64,000 bases of DNA from Moritella sp. F3 (GTDB taxonomy: Bacteria > Pseudomonadota > Gammaproteobacteria > Enterobacterales > Moritellaceae): the NCBI RefSeq assembly GCF_015082335.1, contig NZ_BLRL01000019.1, positions 1 to 64,000 on the forward strand. Reading direction: 5' to 3'. The position numbers and the translations under genes were made by a program. Below the pieces are notes generated by a model. It saw nothing but the letters and a program-made list of their open reading frames with translations. It had not been told where the DNA came from and searched no databases. Shown here piece by piece: positions 18,339 to 27,090 of the stretch; position 1 is the stretch's first letter, and each line of letters opens with the position of its first letter.

Positions 18339-19691
18339 ATGTTTGTCGGTTTTGACTACGGTACTTCTAACTGCGCCGTTGGGTATATTAACAATGCTAA
18401 TCCTGAACTGGTTTCCCTTGGCCAGGGCAGCTCTTATCTCGCATCTACATTATATGCTTCGCATCGTAATATGATCCCTAACTGGGTCGCACGCAACTTA
18501 CCAGAATCAGTAGCAAAACCTAACTATCTGCAATTACGTCGTGGACCAATCCAAGCTGGTAGCAACCTCATTCATGAAGGCTATGAAGATCAGATTTTCT
18601 TCGGCCAAGAAGCCCTTGATACTTATCTAGAAGACCCTGAAGAAGGCTATTACATCAAGTCGCCAAAATCATTCTTAGGTGCCACGAGTTTAAGTCCTGC
18701 ACAACTCGCGCTAATGGAAGATGTCGTCACCGCAATGATCTGCAATATTAAAAACAAAGCGGAATCGCAATTAGACAAGCAAATAACCCAAGTTGTCATG
18801 GGTAAACCGGTCAACTTCCAAGGTATTAGAGGCGAAGAAAGTAACAAACAGGCATTATCACTGTTAACGACAGCTGCGCAACGTGCTGGCTTTAAAGATA
18901 TCGAATTTCTGTATGAACCGCTTGCAGCAGGCTTTGATTACGAACAAAGTCTAACGAAAGAAAAGACCGTGCTTGTGGTTGATATAGGTGGTGGTACGAC
19001 GGATTGCTCATTACTCAAGATGGGTCCAGAAAATTACGGTCTGAGTGATCGTTTCCAACATGTTTTGGGTTATTCAGGTGAACGTATTGGGGGTAATGAT
19101 TTTGATATTCATTTTGCTCAAAAATCATTAATGCCATTATTTGGTTTAGGCTCAGACCTAATCAGCGGTTTACCTATGCCAGTAAAACCATTTTGGGATG
19201 CGGTCGCAATTAATGACATTGGCAGTCAGACAGACTTTTATAGCCAACGTAGTCTTATTGCATTAAAAGATTTATATAAGAACGCCGAACAAAAAGAGTT
19301 GATTGCGCGCTTACTCAATGTGCAGCAACAAAAACAAACTTATCAAGTGGTTAATCTTGCAGAGCAGATGAAAAAGCAACTATCACAAGATAGCAGCACA
19401 ATTGCAGATTTAAGCTTTGTTGAAAATGGTTTAACGTTACCGTTAGCTCGCCAAGCCTTAGAAATTGCGAATGCACCGCAGCTAACAAAAATTAAAGCAT
19501 TAATGGATGAAACCATTACACTAGCTCAAACCACACCGGATGTTATCTTCGTGACTGGTGGTACAGCTAAGTCGCCAATCATTTTCCAATATATTCAACA
19601 GCACTACCCTAACTGTGAAATCATTATTGGTGATCACTTTGGCAGTGTAACCAAAGGTTTAACCCGTTGGGCTGAGAAGATCTTCTCTTAA
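18339..19691 (+). CDS. yegD: YegD-type Hsp70-family protein
   Basis: Actin/Hsp70-like ATPase of 450 aa, the same length as E. coli YegD. Phosphate loops FVGFDYGTSNCAVG at residues 2-15 and VLVVDIGGGTTDCSLLK at about 210, with YEPLAAGFDYE before the second, as in DnaK. It lacks the peptide-binding domain of full Hsp70. Its role as a chaperone is presumed only. A stem-loop terminator follows. Confidence 0.92.
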   Translation: MFVGFDYGTSNCAVGYINNANPELVSLGQGSSYLASTLYASHRNMIPNWVARNLPESVAKPNYLQLRRGPIQAGSNLIHEGYEDQIFFGQEALDTYLEDPEEGYYIKSPKSFLGATSLSPAQLALMEDVVTAMICNIKNKAESQLDKQITQVVMGKPVNFQGIRGEESNKQALSLLTTAAQRAGFKDIEFLYEPLAAGFDYEQSLTKEKTVLVVDIGGGTTDCSLLKMGPENYGLSDRFQHVLGYSGERIGGNDFDIHFAQKSLMPLFGLGSDLISGLPMPVKPFWDAVAINDIGSQTDFYSQRSLIALKDLYKNAEQKELIARLLNVQQQKQTYQVVNLAEQMKKQLSQDSSTIADLSFVENGLTLPLARQALEIANAPQLTKIKALMDETITLAQTTPDVIFVTGGTAKSPIIFQYIQQHYPNCEIIIGDHFGSVTKGLTRWAEKIFS

Positions 19692-19767
19692 TCAATAGGC
19701 TTAATTAGCTTAGGTTTATCAACTTAGATCTATTAACGAATCGTTAAATCGAAATGGTAGGTAACAA

Positions 19768-19807
19768 AAAGGGCTGTCTATATGATATATAGTACAGCCC
19801 TTCTTTT
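19768..19807. terminator. Bidirectional terminator between yegD and the TraF-like gene
   Basis: AAGGGCTGT pairs with ACAGCCCTT (19769-19777 and 19794-19802), with a further TATAT/ATATA inner stem. It is T-rich on both outer sides and lies between convergent genes. Confidence 0.82.
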
Positions 19808-19837
19808 ATTCAAGGTTTAAGGGGTATATAAACCCGC

Positions 19838-20941
19838 TTAGAATGTAAAGCTTAAGCTCGCTGACGCACCGACTTGATTATCGCTGCCGTAAGAACCTGC
19901 AACATCAAGGTTTAACGTGCCGAATGGGCTAATACCAATACCAGCTGTTAATGAATCTTCCATCGTACCTTGCATATCATGTTCGAAACCAGCGCGTAAT
20001 TGTGCCCAATGCCATGCATTAAATTCAACTCCAACACGTGCGAACTGCGTATTATCTTCTAATTCCACATAACGCGTTTGTTCTGTTAAATCCACATCAA
20101 CACCGAACATGAAATACTCCACGGCATACGCTAAACCTAACGTTGCTTGTGGGTTCATCTCGTAAGTACGACCTGATTTTGATTTAATTTCTTGTGCCAA
20201 TACATCTTTGACAGCGAGTGCCGTGCGGAAATTATTTTTCATCCAGACTGCACCTAAATCGAAGTTAAATGCAGTTACTTCTGAATCTGCATCTTCTAGT
20301 TCGACGTCAAAATCAGCAACACTCGTCACATCAGAATAAGTTTGTAATATTTGATATTTAGGTGTTACACCAAATGAAAATGACTCACCGTATATTTGAT
20401 ATCTTTTAGCTAACGCTAAACCTAACTCTGAATAACCAAAACCTGTAATCTCAACTTTTGAGGTACTATAATCAGAAGTTACAATAACTTTCGAAATAGC
20501 TTCAACATAACCACGGCCATATAAACTAACAGACACATTATTACTTGGGATTGCAATTGCAAAAGCGACTCCGGCTGTTACATTTACAGGGGCATTGCCA
20601 TCTAGCTCTGCTAGATAGCCATCAATTTCAGCCTGCCCACCTGGAGTAGGATTATTTTCAAAATCTTCAATAGCATCTTGTAGGTCTGTGATCGTTTCTA
20701 ATGAACTATCTGCATCCTTGATATTTACGCCGATAGCAGGTAATAAAATACCGACATCATCAGATTCATGAAACACGGCAAGTAATGCAGGGTTATAAAG
20801 CGGAGCTACTAAATAGTCAGCTGTAGCAACACCGATATTACCCATCGCATTTGAACGACCATCAGGTGCATAACTCGCTGCTGATGAGGCTAGAGATGTA
20901 AATGCTAATGCGAGCGCAATTGAAATTCCATTTTTTGACAT
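19838..20941 (-). CDS. TraF-like outer-membrane beta-barrel protein
   Basis: Secreted protein with signal peptide MSKNGISIALALAFTSLASS ending near ASYA. APDGRSNAMGNIGVATADYLVAPLYNPALLA resembles the start of FadL/TraF_2-type barrels, and the C-terminal half alternates polar and hydrophobic residues and ends ASASLSFTF, a typical barrel end. I place the start at ATG 20941; a GTG at 20977 would add 12 residues before the signal. Despite the family name there is no conjugation system nearby. Function unknown. Confidence 0.78.
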   Translation of the reverse strand: MSKNGISIALALAFTSLASSAASYAPDGRSNAMGNIGVATADYLVAPLYNPALLAVFHESDDVGILLPAIGVNIKDADSSLETITDLQDAIEDFENNPTPGGQAEIDGYLAELDGNAPVNVTAGVAFAIAIPSNNVSVSLYGRGYVEAISKVIVTSDYSTSKVEITGFGYSELGLALAKRYQIYGESFSFGVTPKYQILQTYSDVTSVADFDVELEDADSEVTAFNFDLGAVWMKNNFRTALAVKDVLAQEIKSKSGRTYEMNPQATLGLAYAVEYFMFGVDVDLTEQTRYVELEDNTQFARVGVEFNAWHWAQLRAGFEHDMQGTMEDSLTAGIGISPFGTLNLDVAGSYGSDNQVGASASLSFTF

Positions 20942-21079
20942 AGCGACTACCGTGTCCTTATAATTTAAAAGTAACACGATTGTAGTCCTAGAAAGGAACC
21001 AACGACACTAGCATTAATGCTTTAGTTCAAACTTCTATTAAAATATTATAAAATAATTAATACTATAGTACCAAGATCA

Positions 21080-22231
21080 CTATTTCACCCTTGCCAGTAC
21101 TTGTACCAAGCGATTAACCGCTAAGGCAAGATCATCGTGGCAAGCGTTAGTGAAGTTTAATCTAAATGCAGCCCCCTTTCCTAATTCTGACTGATAAAAT
21201 ACCGAGCTAGGTACCACTGCAACGCCCACAGCAAGCATTTCTTTAGCCAATATATTAACATCACAATCAGGCAGGCGTAGCCAAATAAACATGCCACCTT
21301 CCACCTGCTCAAACTGACAATTAACAGGTAATTGTGCGGTTAATAAACCTGCTAGATGTTGATAACGTTGACGATATAACTGACGTAATCCATCTAAGTG
21401 CTTTGGAAAGTCTTCATGTTGTAACAAGTCGAGTAATACCGCTTGCATCGGTTGGCTTGAGTGTAAATCAGCGCCTTGTTTAACTCGCTCTAGTGCCGAG
21501 ATCCATGCTTTAGGGCCACTCGCTAAACCTAAACGAATACCCGGTGTCGCAATCTTAGAATATGAACGCAGCACAATTGCATGTTCAGGACAGAAGCTCG
21601 ATACCAAAGGTAATTCAGAGCCTGAAAAACGTAACTCACGGTAAGGAGCATCTTCAATCAGCGCAACATTATATTGCTGACATAACAGTGCTACTTTTTT
21701 ACGTACTTCAAGTGACCAACATACACCGGTAGGATTATGAAAATCAGGTACCGCATAAAACATCTTAATCGTCTTATTCGCAAAACATTGCTCTAACTCT
21801 TGCAAATCAGGGCCATCTTCACGCTGCTGAATACTTTCAATGCTAGCCTGTGCTAATCCAAACACCTGTAAAGCACCTAAATAACTCGGTGCTTCCATTA
21901 CCACTTTATCGCCAGCATCTAAAAAGGCACGGGCAATCAAATCTAGGCCTTGCTGCGAACCAGTACACACTAATGCATCTTGTTCATCAGACAACTGATA
22001 ACATTCACGGAAGTAAGCTAGTAGCGGTGCATAGCCTGCTGTACTGCCGTATTGGAATAATTCTGCGCGGGTACTCAATTGCTGAATACTCTGTTCCATT
22101 AATGCTAATGGAAAGTGATCACCATCCGGTAACCCCCCCGCTAATGAAATGACATCTGCTGAGTTAGCGACACTCAAAATTTCTCTGATGTAAGATGGTT
22201 TAATTGCCTGTAATGATTTCGCTAACTGCAT
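21080..22231 (-). CDS. PLP-dependent class I/II aminotransferase
   Basis: A 383-aa fold-type I aminotransferase of the 2-aminoadipate/MocR-like group. SLAGGLPDGDHFP lies at residues 29-41, HNPTG at 165-169, EDAPY with Asp194 and Tyr197, and the Schiff-base Lys226 in SYSKIATPG. FRLNFT near the end carries the carboxylate-binding Arg. Substrate unknown. It is divergent from an AraC regulator that could control it; the shared region holds a 22-bp-spaced direct repeat. Confidence 0.85.
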   Translation of the reverse strand: MQLAKSLQAIKPSYIREILSVANSADVISLAGGLPDGDHFPLALMEQSIQQLSTRAELFQYGSTAGYAPLLAYFRECYQLSDEQDALVCTGSQQGLDLIARAFLDAGDKVVMEAPSYLGALQVFGLAQASIESIQQREDGPDLQELEQCFANKTIKMFYAVPDFHNPTGVCWSLEVRKKVALLCQQYNVALIEDAPYRELRFSGSELPLVSSFCPEHAIVLRSYSKIATPGIRLGLASGPKAWISALERVKQGADLHSSQPMQAVLLDLLQHEDFPKHLDGLRQLYRQRYQHLAGLLTAQLPVNCQFEQVEGGMFIWLRLPDCDVNILAKEMLAVGVAVVPSSVFYQSELGKGAAFRLNFTNACHDDLALAVNRLVQVLARVK

Positions 22232-22387
22232 AGTTTATCTCTCTGGTTATTTTGGTTTTATTGGTATTAATATCTAACTTGACAGCTAATTTATAGTTTA
22301 TTAGTTAACTTACCTGTTTAAGCTGATGAAAAAAGCATGAGTAAAATAAGACTTTCATCAATACTACGGATAAAAATTTGACATAGC

Positions 22388-22423
22388 ATGTCCATTTATG
22401 CGCTTATAGATGTCCATTTATGC
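22388..22423. promoter_or_regulatory. Candidate operator: two 14-bp direct repeats
   Basis: ATGTCCATTTATGC occurs at 22388-22401 and again at 22410-22423, exactly 22 bp (two helical turns) apart. AraC-type proteins often bind such tandem sites. They lie between the aminotransferase and the AraC gene. If they are an operator, translation of the regulator starts downstream, at 22445. Confidence 0.5.
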
Positions 22424-22444
22424 TTTTGTAAGATAACTAGACCG

Positions 22445-23338
22445 ATGACAGCGCTTTTAAACCCATCTTCAAATCAGCAGACATCACGAATCAACGATGT
22501 ACTCAACTTTATTCATAGTGATATCAGTGCAGAGTTACCCGCAAAGCAGCTTGCAGAAATTGCCGCTTACTCTGAACAACACTTCCATCGGGTATTTAAA
22601 AATGTTGTCGGTGAGTCTGTACATCAATACATTCGCCGTAGCCGGTTAGAGTTTGCGGCTAACCAATTAATGTTTGATCCTCGTAGTTCAGTCGTCACAG
22701 TAGCCACTAAATCAGGCTTTGCTTCAGTATCTTCTTTTAGCCGTGCATTTAAAGCCACTTTTGCCATGTCTCCAGGTGAATGGCGCAGTAAAGATTTAGC
22801 CACCAGCACCCCACCCTATTTACGCGATCCAGAAATTGCAGCCGCTTACTCACGTATTCAAAGCAGGATATTACCGCGCGTACAACTGATTGAATTACCG
22901 GAAAGACATGTCGCTTACGTTCGTCATCAAGGGTATGGTCGTTCTATTCGGCTTGCTTGGCAAACACTCATGGCATGGGCAAATGTAGAAGGTAGAAGTT
23001 ACCAACAACAATTTGGCTTGCACCAATCAAATCCTGCGTTTGTCAGTTTAGAACAGTGCCGTTACGTCGCTTGTTTAGCGATAGATAAACCCTTGCTACG
23101 TCGTGGCACCGTGAATAGCATGGTGATCCCCGGCGGTTTGCATGCCGTGTTTAAGCTATCGGGAAAGTATGGTGAGTTACTACCGTATTTAAGTAAGATC
23201 ATTGAGCAATGGTTACCATCATCAGGCTTTAAGATGCAATCGACACCCGCCTATGTACATTACCAGAAGAACCATTTTTTAGACGACGATGAGCAGTTCG
23301 AATTACAGTTTTGTTTACCGATATCGACCTTCTTTTAG
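22445..23338 (+). CDS. AraC-family regulator with GyrI-like domain
   Basis: DNA-binding regulator: two AraC helix-turn-helix motifs in the N-terminal 110 residues (INDVLNFIHSDISAELPAKQ and the VATKSGFASVSSFSRAFKATF signature), then a GyrI-like ligand domain beginning RVQLIELPERHVAYVRHQG. This is the Rob/SoxS-plus-GyrI layout. The frame is open back to an ATG at 22388, but that start would translate through a 14-bp direct repeat that looks like an operator, so I prefer ATG 22445 (297 aa). Neither start has a good Shine-Dalgarno. Its likely target is the divergent aminotransferase. Confidence 0.85.
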   Translation: MTALLNPSSNQQTSRINDVLNFIHSDISAELPAKQLAEIAAYSEQHFHRVFKNVVGESVHQYIRRSRLEFAANQLMFDPRSSVVTVATKSGFASVSSFSRAFKATFAMSPGEWRSKDLATSTPPYLRDPEIAAAYSRIQSRILPRVQLIELPERHVAYVRHQGYGRSIRLAWQTLMAWANVEGRSYQQQFGLHQSNPAFVSLEQCRYVACLAIDKPLLRRGTVNSMVIPGGLHAVFKLSGKYGELLPYLSKIIEQWLPSSGFKMQSTPAYVHYQKNHFLDDDEQFELQFCLPISTFF

Positions 23339-23390
23339 TGTGCTTGTTTTAGTGCAGCTGTTTTGATAAAAAGAATTAAACGCTAGATAG

Positions 23391-23425
23391 CAAAAAGCCG
23401 GAACTTAAATGAATAAGTTCCGGCT
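23391..23425 (-). terminator. Terminator of the first tRNA-Ser
   Basis: A perfect 12-bp stem (AGCCGGAACTTA with TAAGTTCCGGCT) followed on the minus strand by TTTTT, just after the 3' end of the tRNA. Confidence 0.9.
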
Positions 23426-23437
23426 TCTCTAAATAGA

Positions 23438-23528
23438 TGGCGGAGGAGGAGAGATTTGAACTCTCGAGGAGCTATTAACCCCTGCTGGTTTTCAAGACCA
23501 GTGCATTCGGCCACTCTGCCACCCCTCC
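23438..23528 (-). tRNA. tRNA-Ser (anticodon UGA)
   Basis: Class II tRNA of 91 nt with CCA encoded. On the minus strand it begins GGAGGGGT, the anticodon stem is CTGGT/ACCAG with loop CTTGAAA (anticodon TGA), it has a long variable arm and GAGTTCAAATCTC as the T arm. The acceptor stem pairs with one G-U. Confidence 0.97.
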
Positions 23529-23541
23529 GCAGCAGGTTCGA

Positions 23542-23570
23542 ATAATAGGGTAAACATCATTGTTTGTAAA
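23542..23570 (-). promoter_or_regulatory. Sigma-70 promoter of the first tRNA-Ser
   Basis: On the minus strand TTTACA (-35, 23565-23570), 17 bp, TATTAT (-10, 23542-23547). The identical pair of hexamers with the same spacing precedes the second copy. Confidence 0.75.
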
Positions 23571-23758
23571 CATAGCTCACAGAATAAATCACAAATTCAT
23601 TTCAGCCAGCTAAATATTCAACCAATCGTATGAAAAGGCAGCTATAGCAATAATGACTGTAGTTCTGATAATGAGCTTTAGGCATGGCTTTATCACTCAA
23701 TACCAAGATCGACTAGAAATAAGGCGTAATGCATCGCAAGAAGTGAATGCCCAGATAG

Positions 23759-23793
23759 CAAAAAGCCGGAACCTAAATTAATAAGTTCCGGCT
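23759..23793 (-). terminator. Terminator of the second tRNA-Ser
   Basis: Same stem as the first copy with a single mismatch (AGCCGGAACCTA with TAAGTTCCGGCT), then TTTTT on the minus strand. Confidence 0.88.
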
Positions 23794-23805
23794 TCTCTAA
23801 ATAGA

Positions 23806-23896
23806 TGGCGGAGGAGGAGAGATTTGAACTCTCGAGGAGCTATTAACCCCTGCTGGTTTTCAAGACCAGTGCATTCGGCCACTCTGCCACCCCTCC
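23806..23896 (-). tRNA. tRNA-Ser (anticodon UGA), second copy
   Basis: Identical to the copy at 23438-23528 over the whole 91 nt, including the encoded CCA and TGA anticodon. About 50 bp of downstream sequence is also nearly identical, but the upstream flank differs, apart from the promoter hexamers. Confidence 0.97.
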
Positions 23897-23908
23897 GCAG
23901 CGAGATGA

Positions 23909-23937
23909 ATAATAGAGGAACTTCAGTACCATGTAAA
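23909..23937 (-). promoter_or_regulatory. Sigma-70 promoter of the second tRNA-Ser
   Basis: On the minus strand TTTACA (23932-23937), 17 bp, TATTAT (23909-23914), followed by a GC-containing discriminator typical of stable RNA promoters. Confidence 0.75.
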
Positions 23938-24062
23938 TATGCGACACTGAATAAGCTAGAAATAGTGACATTCTTAAATACCCATGCTCAACTTGCAGAC
24001 AAATAGTTGTTATTTGACTCGACATAACATATTTAACTATTCCAACACTCCCTTACTTCCCT

Positions 24063-25277
24063 TTATTTATCCATCGATGTCGCACCAATTTTATGGATAG
24101 AAATATCTGCACCATAATATTCAGATTCTTCATCGAGACGAATACCGACCAATTTATCGATCACACCATAGACAAGGAAGCCACCAACAAGTGCAACAAC
24201 AGTACCCACGATAGTACCGACAACCTGAGCCATCATACTCACCCCACCAAGGCCGCCAAAAGCTTCACTACCAAATATGCCAGCAGCAATACCACCCCAA
24301 GCACCACAGAGTCCATGCAATGGCCAAACACCGAGTACATCATCAAACTTAGGAAATTTATTTTGCACTAAGATAAATACAGCAACAAACAAACCACCAG
24401 CGACACCACCAACAACCAGCGCGCCAATTGGATGCATGATATCAGAGCCTGCGCAGACAGCGACTAAGCCGGCTAAAGGACCATTATGAATAAAGCCAGG
24501 ATCTTTATTACCGACCACCATAGCAACCAAGGTACCACCGACCATCGCCATTAAACTGTTAACCGCAACTAAACCAGAAATACCATCTAACGTTTGTGCC
24601 GACATGACATTAAAGCCAAACCAACCAACAGTTAAAACCCAAGAACCTAAGGCTAAGAAAGGAATGTTTGAAGGCGCGAACGCAATAACGCGACCATCAC
24701 GGTAACGTCCCTGACGTGAGCCCAATACCATAATTGCAGCAAACGCGATCCAACCACCTACACTATGCACGACGACTGAACCAGCAAAATCATGAAATTG
24801 AGCGCCAAACGTGGCAGCTAACCAAGCTTGAAAATCATAGTTGCCATTCCAAATCATGCCTTCAAAGAAAGGATATACAAAACCGACAATCAGTACTGAA
24901 GCGATTAACATCGGGTAAAACTTAGCACGCTCAGCCACACCACCGGAAATAATCGCCGGTATTGCCGCAGCAAAGGTAAGTAAGAAGAAGAATTTAACTA
25001 ATTCATAACCATTATTTTGTGTTAATTCATTGGCACTGGCAAAAAAATCCATGCCATAAGCAATTTGATAACCAACAAAAAAGTAAGCGAGTGTCGACAT
25101 GGCAAAATCGGTCATGATCTTCACCAAGGCATTTACTTGGTTCTTATGACGAACAGTACCCACTTCCAAAAAGGCAAAACCTGCGTGCATGGCCAAAACC
25201 ATGATTGCACCCAGTAAAATGAACATGGTGTTAGAGCTTTGCACTAACGTCTCTACTGCACTATTAACGTTTTCCAA
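24063..25277 (-). CDS. Ammonium transporter (Amt family)
   Basis: Inner-membrane ammonium channel with about eleven helices, 404 aa. MHAGFAFLEVGTVRHKNQVNALVK near the N-terminus and HSVGGWIAFAAIMVLGSRQGRY plus GPLAGLVAVCAGSD in the middle are Amt signatures. The start is TTG, set by GAGGGA seven bases upstream. No glnK gene accompanies it, unlike the usual glnK-amtB pair. A 9-bp inverted repeat lies 20 bp before the start. Confidence 0.93.
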   Translation of the reverse strand: MENVNSAVETLVQSSNTMFILLGAIMVLAMHAGFAFLEVGTVRHKNQVNALVKIMTDFAMSTLAYFFVGYQIAYGMDFFASANELTQNNGYELVKFFFLLTFAAAIPAIISGGVAERAKFYPMLIASVLIVGFVYPFFEGMIWNGNYDFQAWLAATFGAQFHDFAGSVVVHSVGGWIAFAAIMVLGSRQGRYRDGRVIAFAPSNIPFLALGSWVLTVGWFGFNVMSAQTLDGISGLVAVNSLMAMVGGTLVAMVVGNKDPGFIHNGPLAGLVAVCAGSDIMHPIGALVVGGVAGGLFVAVFILVQNKFPKFDDVLGVWPLHGLCGAWGGIAAGIFGSEAFGGLGGVSMMAQVVGTIVGTVVALVGGFLVYGVIDKLVGIRLDEESEYYGADISIHKIGATSMDK

Positions 25278-25296
25278 TTTTCAATCCCTCTTTTAG

Positions 25297-25322
25297 TATC
25301 AGCATCATCCAATATGCTGATA
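25297..25322. promoter_or_regulatory. Inverted repeat before amt
   Basis: TATCAGCAT and ATGCTGATA (9-bp arms, 8-bp spacer) stand 20 bp upstream of the amt start codon. It could be an operator or a leader hairpin close to the ribosome-binding site. Confidence 0.45.
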
Positions 25323-25489
25323 TCTCATCCCTGTACGCACTAATAAAGCATAAGCAAACAAGACACATTGAATACACATCTTGATTACATTAATAATACA
25401 TAAAGTAATTCTGATGTCTATATTTGATGTCGATGGCAGCGCTATCTGCTGGTGATAAGTAATTGAGCCTAACTGTATAAAAAGAAGAA

Positions 25490-25527
25490 GATAAAAAAAG
25501 AAAAAGGCGCCGATAAATGGCGCCTTT
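25490..25527 (-). terminator. Terminator of the frd operon
   Basis: AAAGGCGCC pairs with GGCGCCTTT (25503-25511 and 25519-25527), and the minus strand continues TTCTTTTTTT. It lies just after frdD. Confidence 0.9.
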
Positions 25528-25555
25528 CATTAAACATAATACTAACTGTGAGCGA

Positions 25556-25933
25556 TTAACTCATTTGTAGCAACAAGGTAAATACAAATACTGTCACCGC
25601 AAATGCAAAGCCATAGCTCAATACTTGCTGCCAATCACGACCACGCTTAACACCTAAATCATGTAAAGCATGAAAGATACGGTGCAAGGTGTGCCATAGC
25701 GGTAGCGAAATTAACACCAATATAATACCAGCGCCATACCAAGTGGTCGCAAAACCATGCAGGGTTTGGTAATTAAAGTTGCCTTGGTCTATGATCCCTA
25801 ACGGGATTAGCAGCCCAGTAATTAAAATCATAACCGGTGTTAAAAACGCAGTTAACATGCCACCAGCACCAAACAATCCCCAAAATATCGGTTCATGCGA
25901 TCGTACGTAGGTTTTCTTGTTCATTTCAGACAT
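25556..25933 (-). CDS. frdD: Fumarate reductase subunit D
   Basis: Small membrane anchor of the quinol:fumarate reductase, 125 aa with three hydrophobic helices. The segment EPIFWGLFGAGGMLTAFLTPV is almost as in E. coli FrdD, and LHRIFHALHDLGVKRG carries the conserved His residues. It is last in frdABCD, 9 bases after frdC, and a strong terminator follows. Confidence 0.95.
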   Translation of the reverse strand: MSEMNKKTYVRSHEPIFWGLFGAGGMLTAFLTPVMILITGLLIPLGIIDQGNFNYQTLHGFATTWYGAGIILVLISLPLWHTLHRIFHALHDLGVKRGRDWQQVLSYGFAFAVTVFVFTLLLQMS

Positions 25934-25942
25934 ATTAGCTCC

Positions 25943-26332
25943 TTACACCATGATAACGAATAGACAAAAAACAGTCGCAGCAATGAAAGCCGCATAATGT
26001 CCAGAGACAATGAACTTGTCATCAAGCGCTTTACCTTTAATCCATAGATCAACCGCTTTAGGCGCTAAAGAAAACCACGTTATTGTATGATACAACGCAA
26101 GTGCTAGTGCCATAAAATGCACAATAATCGCAACAGGGCTTTGTAATGAGGTCATCCAGGCATTAAAAGCGACTTCACCTTGGCTTAATCGCAATACACC
26201 CCACGCCAGTATTAAACTATAAATCGTAATGAATACACTACTGCCTTCGCGGATCATGTATTTAGTATAAAAAAGTTGCTTCATCCACCAGTCAGTAGGT
26301 AGCTCTTGTATATAAGGTTTACGTTTGCTCAT
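25943..26332 (-). CDS. frdC: Fumarate reductase subunit C
   Basis: Membrane anchor of fumarate reductase, 129 aa with three helices. The start KRKPYIQELPTDWWMKQLFYTKYMIREGSS follows the E. coli pattern; the key Glu in REG and HTITWFSLAPKAVDL are present. It binds menaquinol together with FrdD. Two bases separate it from frdB. Confidence 0.95.
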   Translation of the reverse strand: MSKRKPYIQELPTDWWMKQLFYTKYMIREGSSVFITIYSLILAWGVLRLSQGEVAFNAWMTSLQSPVAIIVHFMALALALYHTITWFSLAPKAVDLWIKGKALDDKFIVSGHYAAFIAATVFCLFVIMV

Positions 26333-26334
26333 TG

Positions 26335-27090
26335 TTATTCCCCAGGTTTAAACATGCCAATTAGATAGTCTTTACTGCTCTCAACTTTCAATAGCTGAAT
26401 GGCACCTGCAGGATCAACCCCTTTTGGACAAACCACAGAACAGTAACCAACAAACGTACAGCCCCAAACACCTTCTTCTTGATTAACAATTTTCATCCGT
26501 TCTGCTTTACCAGCATCACGGCTGTCACGGTTATAACGCGCAAGCAATGCAAGTGCAGCTGGACCGGTAAACTTCTTATCTAACGCATACTGCGGACACG
26601 CTGAATAACATAGGCCACAGTTAATACACATGGAGTACTTTTTATATTTATCCATTTGCTCTGGTGTTTGTTTATAAGCACCGTCAGATAAACATTTCTT
26701 TTCGTTTGATGCCGTTTTCTCAGGGATAATATAAGGCTTTATCTCTTCCAGCTTCTTAATGAAGTCATCCATCACGGCGACTAAGTCACGTTCAATCGGA
26801 AAGTTAGCCAACGGTTCTAAAGTAAGCGTCTTAGGGTAATAATCACGTAAGAATGCTTTACAGCCAAGCTTCGGAACACCATCAACCATCAAACCACAAC
26901 TGCCGCAAATAGCCATACGACAAGACCAGCGGAAACTAATTGTGCTATCAAGATTATCTTTAATATATTGCAGCGCTTCTAACACTGACATATCTGCTTT
27001 GTAAGGCAGTTCAAAGGTTTGCATAAACGGTTTTTCATCCATCTCTGGACGGTAACGCTGAATATCAATTTTCATAGTTAGCTGAGTCAT
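26335..27090 (-). CDS. frdB: Fumarate reductase iron-sulfur subunit
   Basis: Carries electrons from menaquinol to FrdA through three Fe-S clusters, 251 aa. The 2Fe-2S ligands are in CRMAICGSCGLMVDGVPKLGC with the preceding residues, and the other clusters in CINCGLCYSACP and CTFVGYCSVVCPKG. Its ATG overlaps the frdA stop by one base (TAATG), so translation is coupled. Confidence 0.96.
   Translation of the reverse strand: MTQLTMKIDIQRYRPEMDEKPFMQTFELPYKADMSVLEALQYIKDNLDSTISFRWSCRMAICGSCGLMVDGVPKLGCKAFLRDYYPKTLTLEPLANFPIERDLVAVMDDFIKKLEEIKPYIIPEKTASNEKKCLSDGAYKQTPEQMDKYKKYSMCINCGLCYSACPQYALDKKFTGPAALALLARYNRDSRDAGKAERMKIVNQEEGVWGCTFVGYCSVVCPKGVDPAGAIQLLKVESSKDYLIGMFKPGE

Noticed and set aside
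19838..20941. Sign of a conjugation system from the TraF-like name
   Set aside because: No other transfer, mobilisation or pilus gene is in the window; TraF_2-type barrels are common chromosomal proteins.
23824..24025. Small frames crossing the second tRNA-Ser
   Set aside because: They read through the tRNA on both strands and have no coding character.
25330..25420. Sigma-54-like element before amt
   Set aside because: The closest fit to TGGCAC-N5-TTGC on the minus strand has several mismatches, including one at the key GG, so I do not call it.
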